This document shows, one piece after another, positions 16,303 to 25,893 of a stretch of 47,245 bases of DNA. How positions within the stretch are numbered: position 1 is the first letter of the stretch; every line of letters begins with the position of its first letter. Both the position numbers and the translations under genes were made by a program. Under the pieces are notes generated by a model, which was not told the DNA's origin, did not search any database, and saw only the letters and a list, made by a program, of their open reading frames with translations. This DNA is from Candidatus Aminicenantota bacterium (lineage in GTDB: Bacteria > Acidobacteriota > Aminicenantia > Aminicenantales > Aminicenantaceae): NCBI GenBank assembly GCA_020348385.1, contig CP070750.1, positions 299,154-346,398 on the forward strand, read 5' to 3'.

Positions 16303-18981
16303 TTAGCGTCCTAAGTAGCCCGGGTTATCCTTTTCGATAACTAGTTTTGTGTTGACTACCTTATCACCAGCAGAAAGCTGCACCAGATATTCTCCTGGAC
16401 CGACCATCGGGGCGGGGCGCCTGAATCTCCGCTGCATGCTCTGGTTGGATCCTCCTTCCTGCTCTTGAGGCGGATTTTTCCGGAAATCCCATAATACTTT
16501 GTGAAGGCCTGCATTCTTAGGACCTTCGAGATTTCTAACGACTGTGCCCGTAATATCCATTATGGCAATTTTCACCGGCTCGGGCATTTCACTTTTCAGA
16601 TGGTAGTAGATCATCGAGCCGGTCGGCGGATTCGACCTCTTGAATCGTTTATCTGCTACCCAGGACCATTCATAAGTTCTGGCCCATTGCACTTCGGATC
16701 TAATATTGTACAAATACACATCTTTTTCATTCATTTCCGGTGATAACTGCTGCAATGGTGTGATGTTGTCCACGATCCACGCACCTCGTCCATGCGTGCC
16801 TGCGATAAGGTCGAAATCTCTGGGATGGATAAACAAGTCGTGAACAGGAACAGTCGGGAGGCCGTTCATAAAACGTTCCCAAGTTTCTCCTCGGTCGAGT
16901 GAGATGTACACGGCAAACTCTGTCCCAGCGAACAATAAATCAGGATTCTTATAGTCTTCCCTCACGACATACACCGAACCCTCCGGAAGACCGCTGGTGA
17001 TTTTTTTCCAGGTTTTGCCGAAGTTTTCGGTTACGAAGATGTAAGGATCCTGGTCGTCATGGCGGTGGCCATCGAATACGACATAAGCTCTGCCGAGAAC
17101 ATGATTGGAAGCCTCGACCCGTTTGACCCAATAACTTTTGGGCGCCCCGGTCATCTTATCGTTCAGGAGTGTCCAGGTCGCGCCGTCATCTTGGGTGAGT
17201 TGGACATTGCCATCGCTTGTTCCCGCCCAGATAAGGCCAGGTTTGAGGGGTGACTCATCGACAGAAACAATTGCGCTATAACGGGATTCGGGATCGGCTG
17301 TGAGGTCCGGACTAATCACTTGCCAGCTGTCACCCCGGCTGACGGATTTAAAAAGCTTATTCCCCCCGAAATAGAGGGTGTGGGGATTGTGAGGAGAAAT
17401 AATCAGAGGGGAGTTCCAGTCAAAGCGGTATTCCTCCATCTCTTCTCCTTCTTTATCTCGAGGAGGTTGGGGTCGGATCCAAGCTCTCCCCCAGTTGCGG
17501 AGATCCAAACGCGTCAAGTATCCATTCTGGGTTTCGTAATAAACCGTTTCGTAATCGGTTGGATCGATCTGGCAGACAAAGCCATCGGCATTGCTGAGAG
17601 GAAACCAATCGTTGTTCACGATACCCGATCCGCGACGGGAGCGGCTCGGCCCACCCCAGTTGCCGTTGTCCTGGAGGCCGCCGTACACATAATAGGGCTT
17701 TCTCATGTCGGCTGTGATAGCATAAAACTGAGCCAGTCCTATCTGGGTGATGATATCCCAGTTTTTTCCGCGATCATATGTGATGTTGATCCCCCCATCT
17801 CCTCCGACGAGGACATGATCGGAATTGTTGGGATCGATCCAGAGGGCGTGGTAATCGATATGGGTATTGCTCTGAACTTCTGGCCCGATTATTAAGGTTT
17901 TGCCCCCGTCTTCGGAATAAGCCAAAGGGGAGCCGCACGTCCAGATCACGTTTTCGTCATTGGGGTCCACACGGATCTGGCTATAGTAAGAGGGCCGGTT
18001 ATTGTGCATGTTCATGTGTGTCCATGTTTTTCCGTAATCGGTTGATTTGAAAATGCCTCCCTTGTTGACATCGAGCGTTTCCTCCTGAGGTTCCTCTCCG
18101 CGCCGGTAACTGCGTGTTTGTTGTGTGGAGACAAGAGCATAGACGGTTCCTGGCTTTCCAGGTGCGGCGTTCAGCCCGATACGCCCCATCTCTTCGGTTG
18201 GCAAGCCTTTGGAAGCTTTGGTCCAGTTTTGCCCGCCGTCCAAGGTGATGTAGATCCCGGCTTTGGGACCCCACTGGTCTTCGGGATCTCCTGCATCGAA
18301 GCGATCTCTCAATCTTTCATGGGCAGCAACATAAAGGATTTCGCTGTCTTGGGCATCCATTGCTATGTCCGTGACACCTGTTCTGTCGTCGAGATACAGG
18401 ACCTTCTGCCAGTTTTGGCCTCCATCGGTTGTTTTATAAACGCCCCGTTCTTCGTTGGTGCCCCATAGGTGTCCCAGGGCTGCCACGTATACGATATCGG
18501 GATTTTTGGGGTGGATGAGAACTCGACCTATGTGGTGCGTTTCCTTCAATCCGACAAACTCCCATGTTTTTCCGGCATCGATGGATTTGAACATACCGCT
18601 TCCCCAGGGAGAACTGTTGCGGTTGTTGGATTCTCCTGTTCCTACATAGATGATGTCAGGATTGGACAGGGAAACAGCGAGGTCACCGATCGACGCGTTG
18701 GGCTGATCGTCGAATATCGGCTCCCAGGTTGTGCCGGCATTGGTGGTCTTCCAGATGCCTCCTGTAGCTGCCCCTGCATAGATGATGTACGGATTGCTTT
18801 CCACTCCTTCGATATCGGTTATCCTGCCTCCGGGATTGGCCGGCCCGATCTCGCGCCAGGTGAAGTTTTTCAGAAAATCATGGGATTTGGTCTGGACTGC
18901 TTGGGCTGTATGCGGTAACAGCGAACCCAGAATCAAGATCATACACACGACGAAACATATGCTCGAATGGGAATTGCGCAT
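16303..18981 (-). CDS. Secreted BNR/sortilin-type beta-propeller protein
   Basis: An 892-residue exported protein. A signal peptide (about residues 1-28, ending TAQA) is followed by many Asp-box turns, seen as repeated S-x-D-x-G-x-T-W motifs: TNAGTTWEP, SIDAGKTWEF, TTDGGQNWQK, TLDGGQNWTK, STDYGKTWTH, SLDRGETWER. These build one or two large propellers of the sortilin/VPS10-like class found in secreted acidobacterial and Bacteroidota proteins. About 110 C-terminal residues (from roughly 770) form an FlgD-like Ig domain with VLWDFRKNPP and a GEYLVQL strand. Members are often called glycosyl hydrolases, but the Asp-box is structural and I see no sialidase Arg triad, so no enzyme activity should be assumed. 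Start by AGGAGG and the promoter at 19032-19060. Confidence 0.85.
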   Translation of the reverse strand: MRNSHSSICFVVCMILILGSLLPHTAQAVQTKSHDFLKNFTWREIGPANPGGRITDIEGVESNPYIIYAGAATGGIWKTTNAGTTWEPIFDDQPNASIGDLAVSLSNPDIIYVGTGESNNRNSSPWGSGMFKSIDAGKTWEFVGLKETHHIGRVLIHPKNPDIVYVAALGHLWGTNEERGVYKTTDGGQNWQKVLYLDDRTGVTDIAMDAQDSEILYVAAHERLRDRFDAGDPEDQWGPKAGIYITLDGGQNWTKASKGLPTEEMGRIGLNAAPGKPGTVYALVSTQQTRSYRRGEEPQEETLDVNKGGIFKSTDYGKTWTHMNMHNNRPSYYSQIRVDPNDENVIWTCGSPLAYSEDGGKTLIIGPEVQSNTHIDYHALWIDPNNSDHVLVGGDGGINITYDRGKNWDIITQIGLAQFYAITADMRKPYYVYGGLQDNGNWGGPSRSRRGSGIVNNDWFPLSNADGFVCQIDPTDYETVYYETQNGYLTRLDLRNWGRAWIRPQPPRDKEGEEMEEYRFDWNSPLIISPHNPHTLYFGGNKLFKSVSRGDSWQVISPDLTADPESRYSAIVSVDESPLKPGLIWAGTSDGNVQLTQDDGATWTLLNDKMTGAPKSYWVKRVEASNHVLGRAYVVFDGHRHDDQDPYIFVTENFGKTWKKITSGLPEGSVYVVREDYKNPDLLFAGTEFAVYISLDRGETWERFMNGLPTVPVHDLFIHPRDFDLIAGTHGRGAWIVDNITPLQQLSPEMNEKDVYLYNIRSEVQWARTYEWSWVADKRFKRSNPPTGSMIYYHLKSEMPEPVKIAIMDITGTVVRNLEGPKNAGLHKVLWDFRKNPPQEQEGGSNQSMQRRFRRPAPMVGPGEYLVQLSAGDKVVNTKLVIEKDNPGYLGR

Positions 18982-19031
18982 TCTGTCCTCCTATGGATGA
19001 GAATACCTACTAGTTTTAAATCAAAGGGACA

Positions 19032-19060
19032 AAGATAAAATTTTCCCGCCAATTTTGCAA
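19032..19060 (-). promoter_or_regulatory. Sigma70-like promoter of the BNR-propeller gene
   Basis: On the minus strand, TTGCAA (19055-19060), 17 bases, then TATCTT (19032-19037). It is divergent from the kinase promoter about 45 bases away, so both genes are driven from one short region. Confidence 0.45.
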
Positions 19061-19102
19061 CAGTTTTATTTTCATCAGTGCTTACACAACAAGGTGTGAT
19101 GT

Positions 19103-19131
19103 TTGACACATGATTTACAAACTGATATTCT
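19103..19131 (+). promoter_or_regulatory. Strong extended -10 promoter of Ser/Thr kinase 1
   Basis: A consensus TTGACA (19103-19108), 17 bases, then TGA-TATTCT (-10 at 19126-19131, with the extended TG at 19123-19124). The predicted start near 19138 is 19 bases before ATG 19157. It excludes the alternative TTG start at 19103. The spacer end and -10 nearly match the kinase 2 promoter. Confidence 0.65.
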
Positions 19132-19156
19132 TTCTCAAGATATTCAGTGGGGAAAG

Positions 19157-21637
19157 ATGGCTGTCAAGTGTCCAATATGTCATTCCGAAAATCCTGACGA
19201 CACTCAGTTTTGCGGTAAGTGTGGTATAAAATTCGGTGTACCGGAGGAAATGGATCTCCCAACCAAGACCCTTAACATACCAGTATCTACATCACTTTCA
19301 GGAACGATAGTTGCGGGCAAATATAGAGTGATGGAGGAGTTGGGCAGGGGAGGCATGGGCCTAGTGTATAGGGCCACGGATTTGAAGCTTGACCGGATCG
19401 TCGCTCTTAAATTTCTCCCTTCTGAGCTAATGCGTGATCTCGAGGCGAGGGAGCGATTCGTTCACGAGGCTAAGACTGCCTCAGCATTAGATCATCACAA
19501 CATCTGTACCATTTATGAGATTGGTGAGACGGAAGATGAAAGAGTCTACATAGCTATGGCCTATTATGAAGGAGGAAGCCTTAAGGACAAAATTGAGCAA
19601 GGGCAAGTGGATCAAGAAAAGGCGATCGATCTTGCCGTTCAAATAGCCCGAGGGCTGGCTAAAGCTCATGAAAAAGGGATTGTGCACCGAGACATCAAAC
19701 CTGCGAATATCATGATTACCGAGGATGGAGTTGCGAAAATTGTGGATTTTGGATTGGCCAAGTTGAGTGGGCAGGGGAGATTGACGCAAACAGGGACAAC
19801 GATGGGGACAGTGGCCTATATGTCACCGGAGCAAGCCAAAGGAGAACCTGTTGATCACCGCACAGACATCTGGTCTTTTGGAACCTTGGTTTATGAGATG
19901 CTCTCAGGAAGATTGCCTTTCAAAGGAGAACACGAGCAGTCCATGATGTATTCCATCCTGAATGATGAGCCGCTCCCACTGGCGAAAATAGTGAGCGGAA
20001 TACCGCAGGAGCTGGCGCAGATTGTAGGAATGGCTCTAAGAAAAATTCCTGATCATAGATACAAGCGAATGGAAGAGCTGTTGGATGATCTGGCTTGTTT
20101 GGCCAAAGGACTCGAACCAGAATACGCAAAAGTAAGGCCGTTGAAATCGATGTTGTTTGGCATGAAAAAAATCCATTTTTATGGAGGTCTGGTGGTTATT
20201 GCCGTCATCGCGATTGTGGTTGGGATGATCCTTTCTTTAAATAGTGGAGGATCCATCGATTCCATTGCCGTTCTCCCACTCAAAAATCTTTCCGGGGATC
20301 CAGATCAAGAATTTTTCGCTGAGGGAATGCATGAAGCTCTGATCACCGAGCTGTCAAAAATCAAAACACTGACGGTCATATCCAAGACTTCAGCGATGCT
20401 TTACAGGGATTCTGAGAAATCCCTCCCAGAGATCGCTGATGAGTTGAATGTGGATGTGGTTGTGGAAGGATCTGCTCAGCATGTCGAAGGAAAGGTGCGG
20501 ATCAACATCCAATTGATCGATGGAGAATCGGACAGGAATATTTGGGGCGATAAGTATGATAGAGATTACAAAGAGGTCCTGAAGCTCCACAGCGAGGTAG
20601 CAGAAGCCATTGCCAAAGAGATCAGAATTGCTCTGGCACCGCAGGATAAGGCGAAAATGACGGATAAAAGGTCTGTGATCCCTGAGGCCTACGAGGCTTT
20701 TCTTAAGGGAAATTTCCAAATAAATAAATTTTCAGTAGAGTCGTTGGAAAAAGGAATTGAGTTATTGAAAAACGCCATCGATATAGATCCAAATTATGCG
20801 CCGGCCTATACTCGGCTTGCCGATGCATATATGTTGAGCGCGATCAGTCATGGGACTCAGCCCCGGAGTGAAGCCTTTCCCAAGGCAAGGGCCGCCGTGA
20901 TGCGTGCACTGGAAATCGATGAAAACTTATCTTCTGCCTATGCTTCTCTTGCCAGATTGGAGCTGTTTTACTACTGGGATTGGGAAGCTGGAGAAAAGGC
21001 ATGTCAGCGCGCCATTGAGCTCAACCCAAACAATGTCGAGGCGTACAATGCCTATTCCGGATTCTTGATGATCAAGGGATACCTGGAAGAAGCCCTGTCC
21101 GAAAGGAGAAAGGCCCAGAGGCTTGACCCTCTCAATCTTATCAACAACGCTGATGTTGGTGTTTCTCTTATCGATGTGGGAAAATACGATGAGGCCATAA
21201 AACAGCTGCAAGATGTGCTCGAAATGAACCCGAATTTCACTCCAGCGATGTGGGCTATGGGTGAGGCTTATCGGCACCAGCAAATGTATCAGGAAGCGAT
21301 CGACTGGTTTAAAAAAGCTTTCACTTCTTCCGGGGAACATTCAGCATGGCTTGGACCTCTTGGATTGGCTTACGCTGAAGCCGGAATGGAGGAACAGGCT
21401 CGAGAGGTGCTGGATAGGTTGAAAAAGTTATACGTGGATGGTCACAATGTTTCACCCACGGTCATTGCAGCCATTCATGATGAGCTCGACGAGAAAGAGA
21501 AAGCCTTGGAATGGCTCGAGGAAGCTATTGAGATTCATGATGCTCAAGTCCCATATTATAAACTTTATAGAATTTTCTCAGGCATGCAGTCAGATCCCCG
21601 CTTTATATCCCTTATGGAAAGTATTGGCTTGAAGTAA
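19157..21637 (+). CDS. Receptor-type Ser/Thr protein kinase 1: zinc ribbon, kinase, TM, FlgO/TolB-like, TPR
   Basis: An 826-residue Hanks-type kinase. An N-terminal zinc ribbon uses Cys5, Cys8, Cys19 and Cys22. The kinase domain (about 55-320) has the glycine loop GRGGMG, Lys85, Glu104, HRDIKPAN with catalytic Asp179, DFG Asp197 and the SPEQA segment near 223, so it should be active. One transmembrane helix follows (about 342-360). The extracytoplasmic part begins with an FlgO/TolB-like domain (about 368-495, from SIAVLPLKNLSGDPDQEFF) and ends with TPR units (about 510-820). The layout is a one-pass receptor with the kinase inside and the TPR sensor outside. The start is ATG 19157, given the promoter at 19103-19131. 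The signal and substrates are unknown. Confidence 0.9.
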   Translation: MAVKCPICHSENPDDTQFCGKCGIKFGVPEEMDLPTKTLNIPVSTSLSGTIVAGKYRVMEELGRGGMGLVYRATDLKLDRIVALKFLPSELMRDLEARERFVHEAKTASALDHHNICTIYEIGETEDERVYIAMAYYEGGSLKDKIEQGQVDQEKAIDLAVQIARGLAKAHEKGIVHRDIKPANIMITEDGVAKIVDFGLAKLSGQGRLTQTGTTMGTVAYMSPEQAKGEPVDHRTDIWSFGTLVYEMLSGRLPFKGEHEQSMMYSILNDEPLPLAKIVSGIPQELAQIVGMALRKIPDHRYKRMEELLDDLACLAKGLEPEYAKVRPLKSMLFGMKKIHFYGGLVVIAVIAIVVGMILSLNSGGSIDSIAVLPLKNLSGDPDQEFFAEGMHEALITELSKIKTLTVISKTSAMLYRDSEKSLPEIADELNVDVVVEGSAQHVEGKVRINIQLIDGESDRNIWGDKYDRDYKEVLKLHSEVAEAIAKEIRIALAPQDKAKMTDKRSVIPEAYEAFLKGNFQINKFSVESLEKGIELLKNAIDIDPNYAPAYTRLADAYMLSAISHGTQPRSEAFPKARAAVMRALEIDENLSSAYASLARLELFYYWDWEAGEKACQRAIELNPNNVEAYNAYSGFLMIKGYLEEALSERRKAQRLDPLNLINNADVGVSLIDVGKYDEAIKQLQDVLEMNPNFTPAMWAMGEAYRHQQMYQEAIDWFKKAFTSSGEHSAWLGPLGLAYAEAGMEEQAREVLDRLKKLYVDGHNVSPTVIAAIHDELDEKEKALEWLEEAIEIHDAQVPYYKLYRIFSGMQSDPRFISLMESIGLK

Positions 21638-21675
21638 AGGCTAAATCAAAGATGCGAGAATCGTTGCTATATGGA

Positions 21676-21882
21676 CTAGTCTTGATACTTGAAAGAAATT
21701 TTCATTTTTGTTCGATAGGCTGAGACTTTTCCGTCTTCAAGTTTTAGGTCGAACTCGACGGCTTCGGCAACTCTCAGGTCTTTCAAGGTTTTACTGGCGG
21801 TTTCAACGGCGTTTTTTGCCGCCTCTTCCCAGGAATTGGGACTTGTCCCGATAATTTCAATCACTTTATAGATGCTTTCCAT
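21676..21882 (-). CDS. Dodecin-family flavin-binding protein
   Basis: A 68-residue cytoplasmic protein matching dodecin over its whole length: YKVIEIIGTSPNSWEEAA, a helix with NAVETASKTLKDL, then two beta strands ending KISFKYQD. Dodecins form hollow dodecamers that store and buffer riboflavin, FMN or related flavins. The Trp in SWEEAA stacks on the flavin in known members. The size is exactly that expected (65-70 residues). The ATG at 21880-21882 has a strong GGAGGGT ribosome site. It converges with kinase 1 and precedes the propeller-lipoprotein gene in transcription order reversed, so it lies downstream of that gene on the minus strand and may share its transcript (44-base gap). Confidence 0.9.
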   Translation of the reverse strand: MESIYKVIEIIGTSPNSWEEAAKNAVETASKTLKDLRVAEAVEFDLKLEDGKVSAYRTKMKISFKYQD

Positions 21883-21926
21883 TTGACCCTCCTTTTTTGT
21901 ATTTTACAATAATCACGATTTTGTTT

Positions 21927-23066
21927 TCAAATTATCCAGTTGACTTTGTAGCGTTTGACGACCTTGAGCTCCTCCTCATCGTCTTCGATGGTGTACATGT
22001 GTCCTTTCTTCCATATCATCGGATTCATTTTTAACCTTGTCTGAGCGATATATTTCCCTTCTGCATCGAAAATGTCGTATAGACCTCCCTTCTCATGTGT
22101 TTCTTTTTCATATCTTTTAACAAAGAGATGGCCCAAGTCGTCAAAAGAGAAGCCTGAAAAAGGGGGATAGTGATCTGGAAATCGGATATCCCACTGATCT
22201 GTCGGATTGTTGCCGAAAGTTTCTTCCATCAATCTGTCTTTATCGTCGGATGTAATAGAGATGGGATCATATTCCCTTGTGATTATCCTTTTCAATTTAC
22301 CATCAGCATCATGAAAACGGAGCTCATATTCGCTGTTCTTTATATCAGCCCAGATGATTTCTTCATTCTCTGTCATGGACCATCTCAAACTTGACAACGA
22401 ACGGGCCACAAAGATGTTTAAAACAGGCGGGGTATCCATGGAGAGTGAGGTGAAGGTGAGTATCGATTGGAATTCGGGATCGAGTTTTTGTAAAACCGTA
22501 ACCGGTTTTTCTTGTGGAATTGTGTATGAAACAATAAGATCACCGCTCGATGTGACCATCGGACCAAAAAACAAAAATTTATCGGCGATGGAGAATTCCT
22601 TGAGATAATTCCCTTTCATGTCAAAATACTGAACTTTCCTCTGACCCATATCGTTGACGATAATTTGATTCTGCCGGGACAGGAAGAGAGATATCGGCAT
22701 CCCGAATTCACCAGGCCCTTGCCCTTTTCTGCCGATGGTTTTAACAAAGCTACCGTTCTGATCGAAAACTTTGATATTCCCGGCCTGCTCATCGAGGATG
22801 TGCATGTATCCTTCCGCATCTACATCTAGCGTGTGTATACTCTGGAACATCTGCTCCTCGATCTTTTCGCTTCCCTTTATGACCAAATCTTCTACCAGCT
22901 CGAACACAGGTTCCTTGTGCACCGGCTCCTTCGGATTTCTAATGATGATGGTGCCATCCTCGGTTTCGATCGTTCCTTTCCATTCGGTTCCCTGTTTTTT
23001 GCACCCAGTGCAAAGGATAAGACTGAATGAGATGATTGCAGTTACGAGCCATTTAATTGTGTTCAT
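21927..23066 (-). CDS. 6-bladed beta-propeller lipoprotein (copy 3)
   Basis: A 379-residue propeller related to copies 1 and 2 at the left end. The signal ends in a lipobox (LCTGC, Cys at about residue 22), so this copy is lipid-anchored, unlike the others. The hallmark RKGQGPGEFG lies near residue 118, preceded by NHL-like strands (IKVFDQNGSFVKTIG). The C-terminus has the recurring KGGLYDIFDAEGKYI strand, parallel to GMLFDLFDKKGKYI in copy 1 and GILVDVFDREGNYV in copy 2. The start is ATG 23064-23066 behind AGGAGA. The ligand is unknown; the outward-facing anchor suggests surface or periplasmic binding. Confidence 0.82.
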   Translation of the reverse strand: MNTIKWLVTAIISFSLILCTGCKKQGTEWKGTIETEDGTIIIRNPKEPVHKEPVFELVEDLVIKGSEKIEEQMFQSIHTLDVDAEGYMHILDEQAGNIKVFDQNGSFVKTIGRKGQGPGEFGMPISLFLSRQNQIIVNDMGQRKVQYFDMKGNYLKEFSIADKFLFFGPMVTSSGDLIVSYTIPQEKPVTVLQKLDPEFQSILTFTSLSMDTPPVLNIFVARSLSSLRWSMTENEEIIWADIKNSEYELRFHDADGKLKRIITREYDPISITSDDKDRLMEETFGNNPTDQWDIRFPDHYPPFSGFSFDDLGHLFVKRYEKETHEKGGLYDIFDAEGKYIAQTRLKMNPMIWKKGHMYTIEDDEEELKVVKRYKVNWII

Positions 23067-23204
23067 GTCGTTCTCCTATTGAGCATCCATCTTCCTTTGA
23101 TCGATTTGCCCATTTTATAATATTTACGAATGATCTTCCCGAATTATTTTGTATAATCGGTATCAAATCTTAACATAAACAAAATGGGCCTAGTTTGGCG
23201 AATG

Positions 23205-25775
23205 CTATTGCAGATGAAGGATTATTCTGTGGGAGACGAACTGATGGGATTTGTCGTCGAGTATGTTGAATTTTATTTTGTCATCTTCGAGTTTTGCTCC
23301 CTCAACCTTGACGATCAATTCGGGGTGTGTTATCCCCAATGCATAGTTACTTCCTGCCAGTCCCTCAACCTGTATAATCAATCTTGAAGCGTTTTTTTTG
23401 ACAGAGATTAACTTCAAGCCTTTGTTTCTGTCCCCGATCCTTGAATTCGGGACGACCGGCAATATTTCTGTAGTGGGAACAAATCCCAGATCCAATTGCA
23501 TCTTGCCGTCTTTGACCGGTATTTCTGCTATAGCTTGGGCAACCTGTGCTTTTTCTTCTGTTTTCATTTCCAGCGGTTCGCCATCCACGGTGAGTGATAT
23601 GAATTCGGTACCGAGTCCGAATGCAGGGGCGAATAGTATTTTGTATCCTTTGGCATTCTTAGTTTGTATTTTTAGAGATAGCGCATCCGTTTTTCTTTCG
23701 TAATCGAATGAAAATTTTGCTTTCCCGATGGAATAATCTTTGATAGACACATGTTCCCAGTTTGCTGGAAAGTGTGGAGAAAATGTCAGAGTTTTCTCCA
23801 AGGCATTTCCTTCGAGCCCCAATAGCCCACGTACAAAAGGAAGAACGACTCCTGCTGTGGAAAATCCTTGATGCGACACGGCCTCCCGTGGCCAGACATT
23901 GTTAGCGCCGGAGAATACCTCTGTGATACTTCCCAGGGCATGTTCGAAGGTGTGGTTTGCCGTGGACGTCAACAGGCCGTAACCTTGCTGGGGCATGTGA
24001 TGTTTGTACAAGGCCGATGAAACCCAGCTTGTCAGGAATGGCCAAACAGCTCCGTAGTTGTAGTTGAGAGGCTGGAAATATTTGCTGTTGATAGAAATGC
24101 TCCGGATACCCCAGTCTGTGTTGAGATCGGAGGAGCATAACCTTCCCAGACTGCTCAAACTCCGTTCCTCAGTCCCCAATTCCCACATCATCCCGACTGC
24201 ATTCCAAGGAGAAATTTCCTTGACCGTTTCACCCTCAGTGTTGAAAGCATAAGCATAGAATTGATTTTCCGTATCCCAAAAATTTGAGTCAAAAGCTTGT
24301 TTGGATTTTTTGAATTGCTCTGCTGCATCCGTTGCGTAAGTGTTATCCTCTGCGATTTTTGCCAGGAATTGCATTGCAAAGGCAGCCCTGATCCAAACAG
24401 CGGCCAGATAGATATCCGTCTCGATCCCGGTCAACGCCCCGTATTCCAAAGCCCCCAATCCCGCTTTTTTATTGTCCATCAGGCTGTCTTTGTTGGCATC
24501 TGTCGAAAGGCACCAATCATAGGCTCTCTGCAAAGATTCCCAGTTCGCTTTGACAAATGCGACATCGCCTGTTGATTTTACATAATCATACATGGCTGCA
24601 ATGTAATAGGGAGTCGTATCGCCATGGATGTAACCATAATGGTAATCGTTCCACCAGTTGACGTATCCTTCTGCCTGGGTGAGTTCATGGGCCATTTTCC
24701 CGTCTTTCCTCTGCCACTTTTGTGTGAATGCCAGGGTATCTCGAGCAGATTCCTGGGCTCCATAGCTTAGAAGACTGAAGGAATTGATGTAGGCATCTCC
24801 TCCAAAAAACCAGCCAAATCCGGGGCGTCCGCTCGTCCCTGATGCTCCCAACCCGGCTACCAGTCCCTTCCCGAGGTCAGGATTTTCGACCAGGAGATTG
24901 TCAAAGGCTACCTTAGCCCATTCAAATGCCATATCGAGCTTTTTGTTGGGTGTTTCCACCTTCAACGTGTTTTCTCGAAGATTTTTATAGTGTGTATGAT
25001 TTTTCCTGTAATACTTTTCAGGATCGCTCTGAAGCCTCTGATAGATCTTCTGCACATTCTCCCTCGTCCCCTTTCCTCCGGCCATGTAAATAGGGATGAA
25101 TTTGTCTCTGACCAATTCTGGATCAGAGATTTCTATCTTGAATTCATTCGGGGCATCGGACAGCATATGAGCTGGTGTATAGGAAAGCCCTTGAGCTGCC
25201 GGAGAACCGATGAATCCGTGATTTTGTCCTTTGGATTCGGAGATGATATAGGCTTTGTGCTTGTCGTTCCAATAGGCGAATTGTCCACCCAATCCAGCCG
25301 GCCACATGGGCTGCAGTACCGGCAAGAAACCACAGATTAAGGTTAGGGGATGGGTGGAATCGACCTGAAGCAAGACGATTCCTCCTGGCTCATCGACCGG
25401 AGTTATGAAAGTCGCATTGATCGTGAAGGATTGAAAGGTGTAAGTCAAGGTTGTGGCTTCCGGCGTAACGGATATGTATCGAACGATATCCTTTCCTGGA
25501 ATGGGCCTTGTCGAACTTCCCACGAGGAAGGAAAATGTGAAATTCCGTAAAATTTTCAAAGGGTATGCCCAGGCTTCGAATGAGCCGCTTTCGTCGGCGA
25601 GGACGGCAAATTTCCGACCGACCTTATCGAAAGGTCTTCCTGGCCTGGCCTGACGTTTGAGAGTTAAAGGATTGGACTTCAGTTCAAAGGCAGGGATTGT
25701 TCCTTTTTGAGCATATAGGGGTAAAAAACCTATAAATATTGCCATTAATGCCGATACAAAGGTATTTTTTTTCAT
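23205..25775 (-). CDS. Secreted glycoside hydrolase of the amylo-1,6-glucosidase/debranching (six-hairpin) type
   Basis: An 856-residue exported enzyme. A signal peptide (about 1-23, ending PLYAQ) leads into an N-terminal beta-sandwich domain (to about residue 270), then an (alpha/alpha)6 toroid (about 280-690) and a C-terminal sheet domain. Toroid landmarks are GWFFGGDAYINSF, HGDTTPYYIAAMYDY, LGALEYGALTGIETD and YNYGAVWPFLTSW. This set is typical of debranching-type alpha-glucosidases and MGH1-like glycosidases, with likely acidic residues in the GGD and ALEYG motifs. The substrate could be a glycogen/starch branch or another alpha-glucoside. The start is the second ATG of ATGATG (25773-25775), 5 bases after GAGG; the frame extends to 25808 but that lies at the predicted transcript start. 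Confidence 0.8.
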   Translation of the reverse strand: MKKNTFVSALMAIFIGFLPLYAQKGTIPAFELKSNPLTLKRQARPGRPFDKVGRKFAVLADESGSFEAWAYPLKILRNFTFSFLVGSSTRPIPGKDIVRYISVTPEATTLTYTFQSFTINATFITPVDEPGGIVLLQVDSTHPLTLICGFLPVLQPMWPAGLGGQFAYWNDKHKAYIISESKGQNHGFIGSPAAQGLSYTPAHMLSDAPNEFKIEISDPELVRDKFIPIYMAGGKGTRENVQKIYQRLQSDPEKYYRKNHTHYKNLRENTLKVETPNKKLDMAFEWAKVAFDNLLVENPDLGKGLVAGLGASGTSGRPGFGWFFGGDAYINSFSLLSYGAQESARDTLAFTQKWQRKDGKMAHELTQAEGYVNWWNDYHYGYIHGDTTPYYIAAMYDYVKSTGDVAFVKANWESLQRAYDWCLSTDANKDSLMDNKKAGLGALEYGALTGIETDIYLAAVWIRAAFAMQFLAKIAEDNTYATDAAEQFKKSKQAFDSNFWDTENQFYAYAFNTEGETVKEISPWNAVGMMWELGTEERSLSSLGRLCSSDLNTDWGIRSISINSKYFQPLNYNYGAVWPFLTSWVSSALYKHHMPQQGYGLLTSTANHTFEHALGSITEVFSGANNVWPREAVSHQGFSTAGVVLPFVRGLLGLEGNALEKTLTFSPHFPANWEHVSIKDYSIGKAKFSFDYERKTDALSLKIQTKNAKGYKILFAPAFGLGTEFISLTVDGEPLEMKTEEKAQVAQAIAEIPVKDGKMQLDLGFVPTTEILPVVPNSRIGDRNKGLKLISVKKNASRLIIQVEGLAGSNYALGITHPELIVKVEGAKLEDDKIKFNILDDKSHQFVSHRIILHLQ

Positions 25776-25816
25776 CATAACCTCTAAATTTACCCATGAG
25801 CATCCCAACGGATTGA

Positions 25817-25845
25817 CTTATATCAGAGGGGAATTTTGTTGTCAA
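25817..25845 (-). promoter_or_regulatory. Strong extended -10 promoter of the debranching-type hydrolase gene
   Basis: On the minus strand, consensus TTGACA (25840-25845), 17 bases ending TGA, then TATAAG (25817-25822). Transcription would start near 25810, leaving a 35-base leader to the ATG at 25775. Confidence 0.65.
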
Positions 25846-25893
25846 ACCTACACAGATTTTGTGCTGGTTCCTTTTTTTTGATAAAAATAAAGA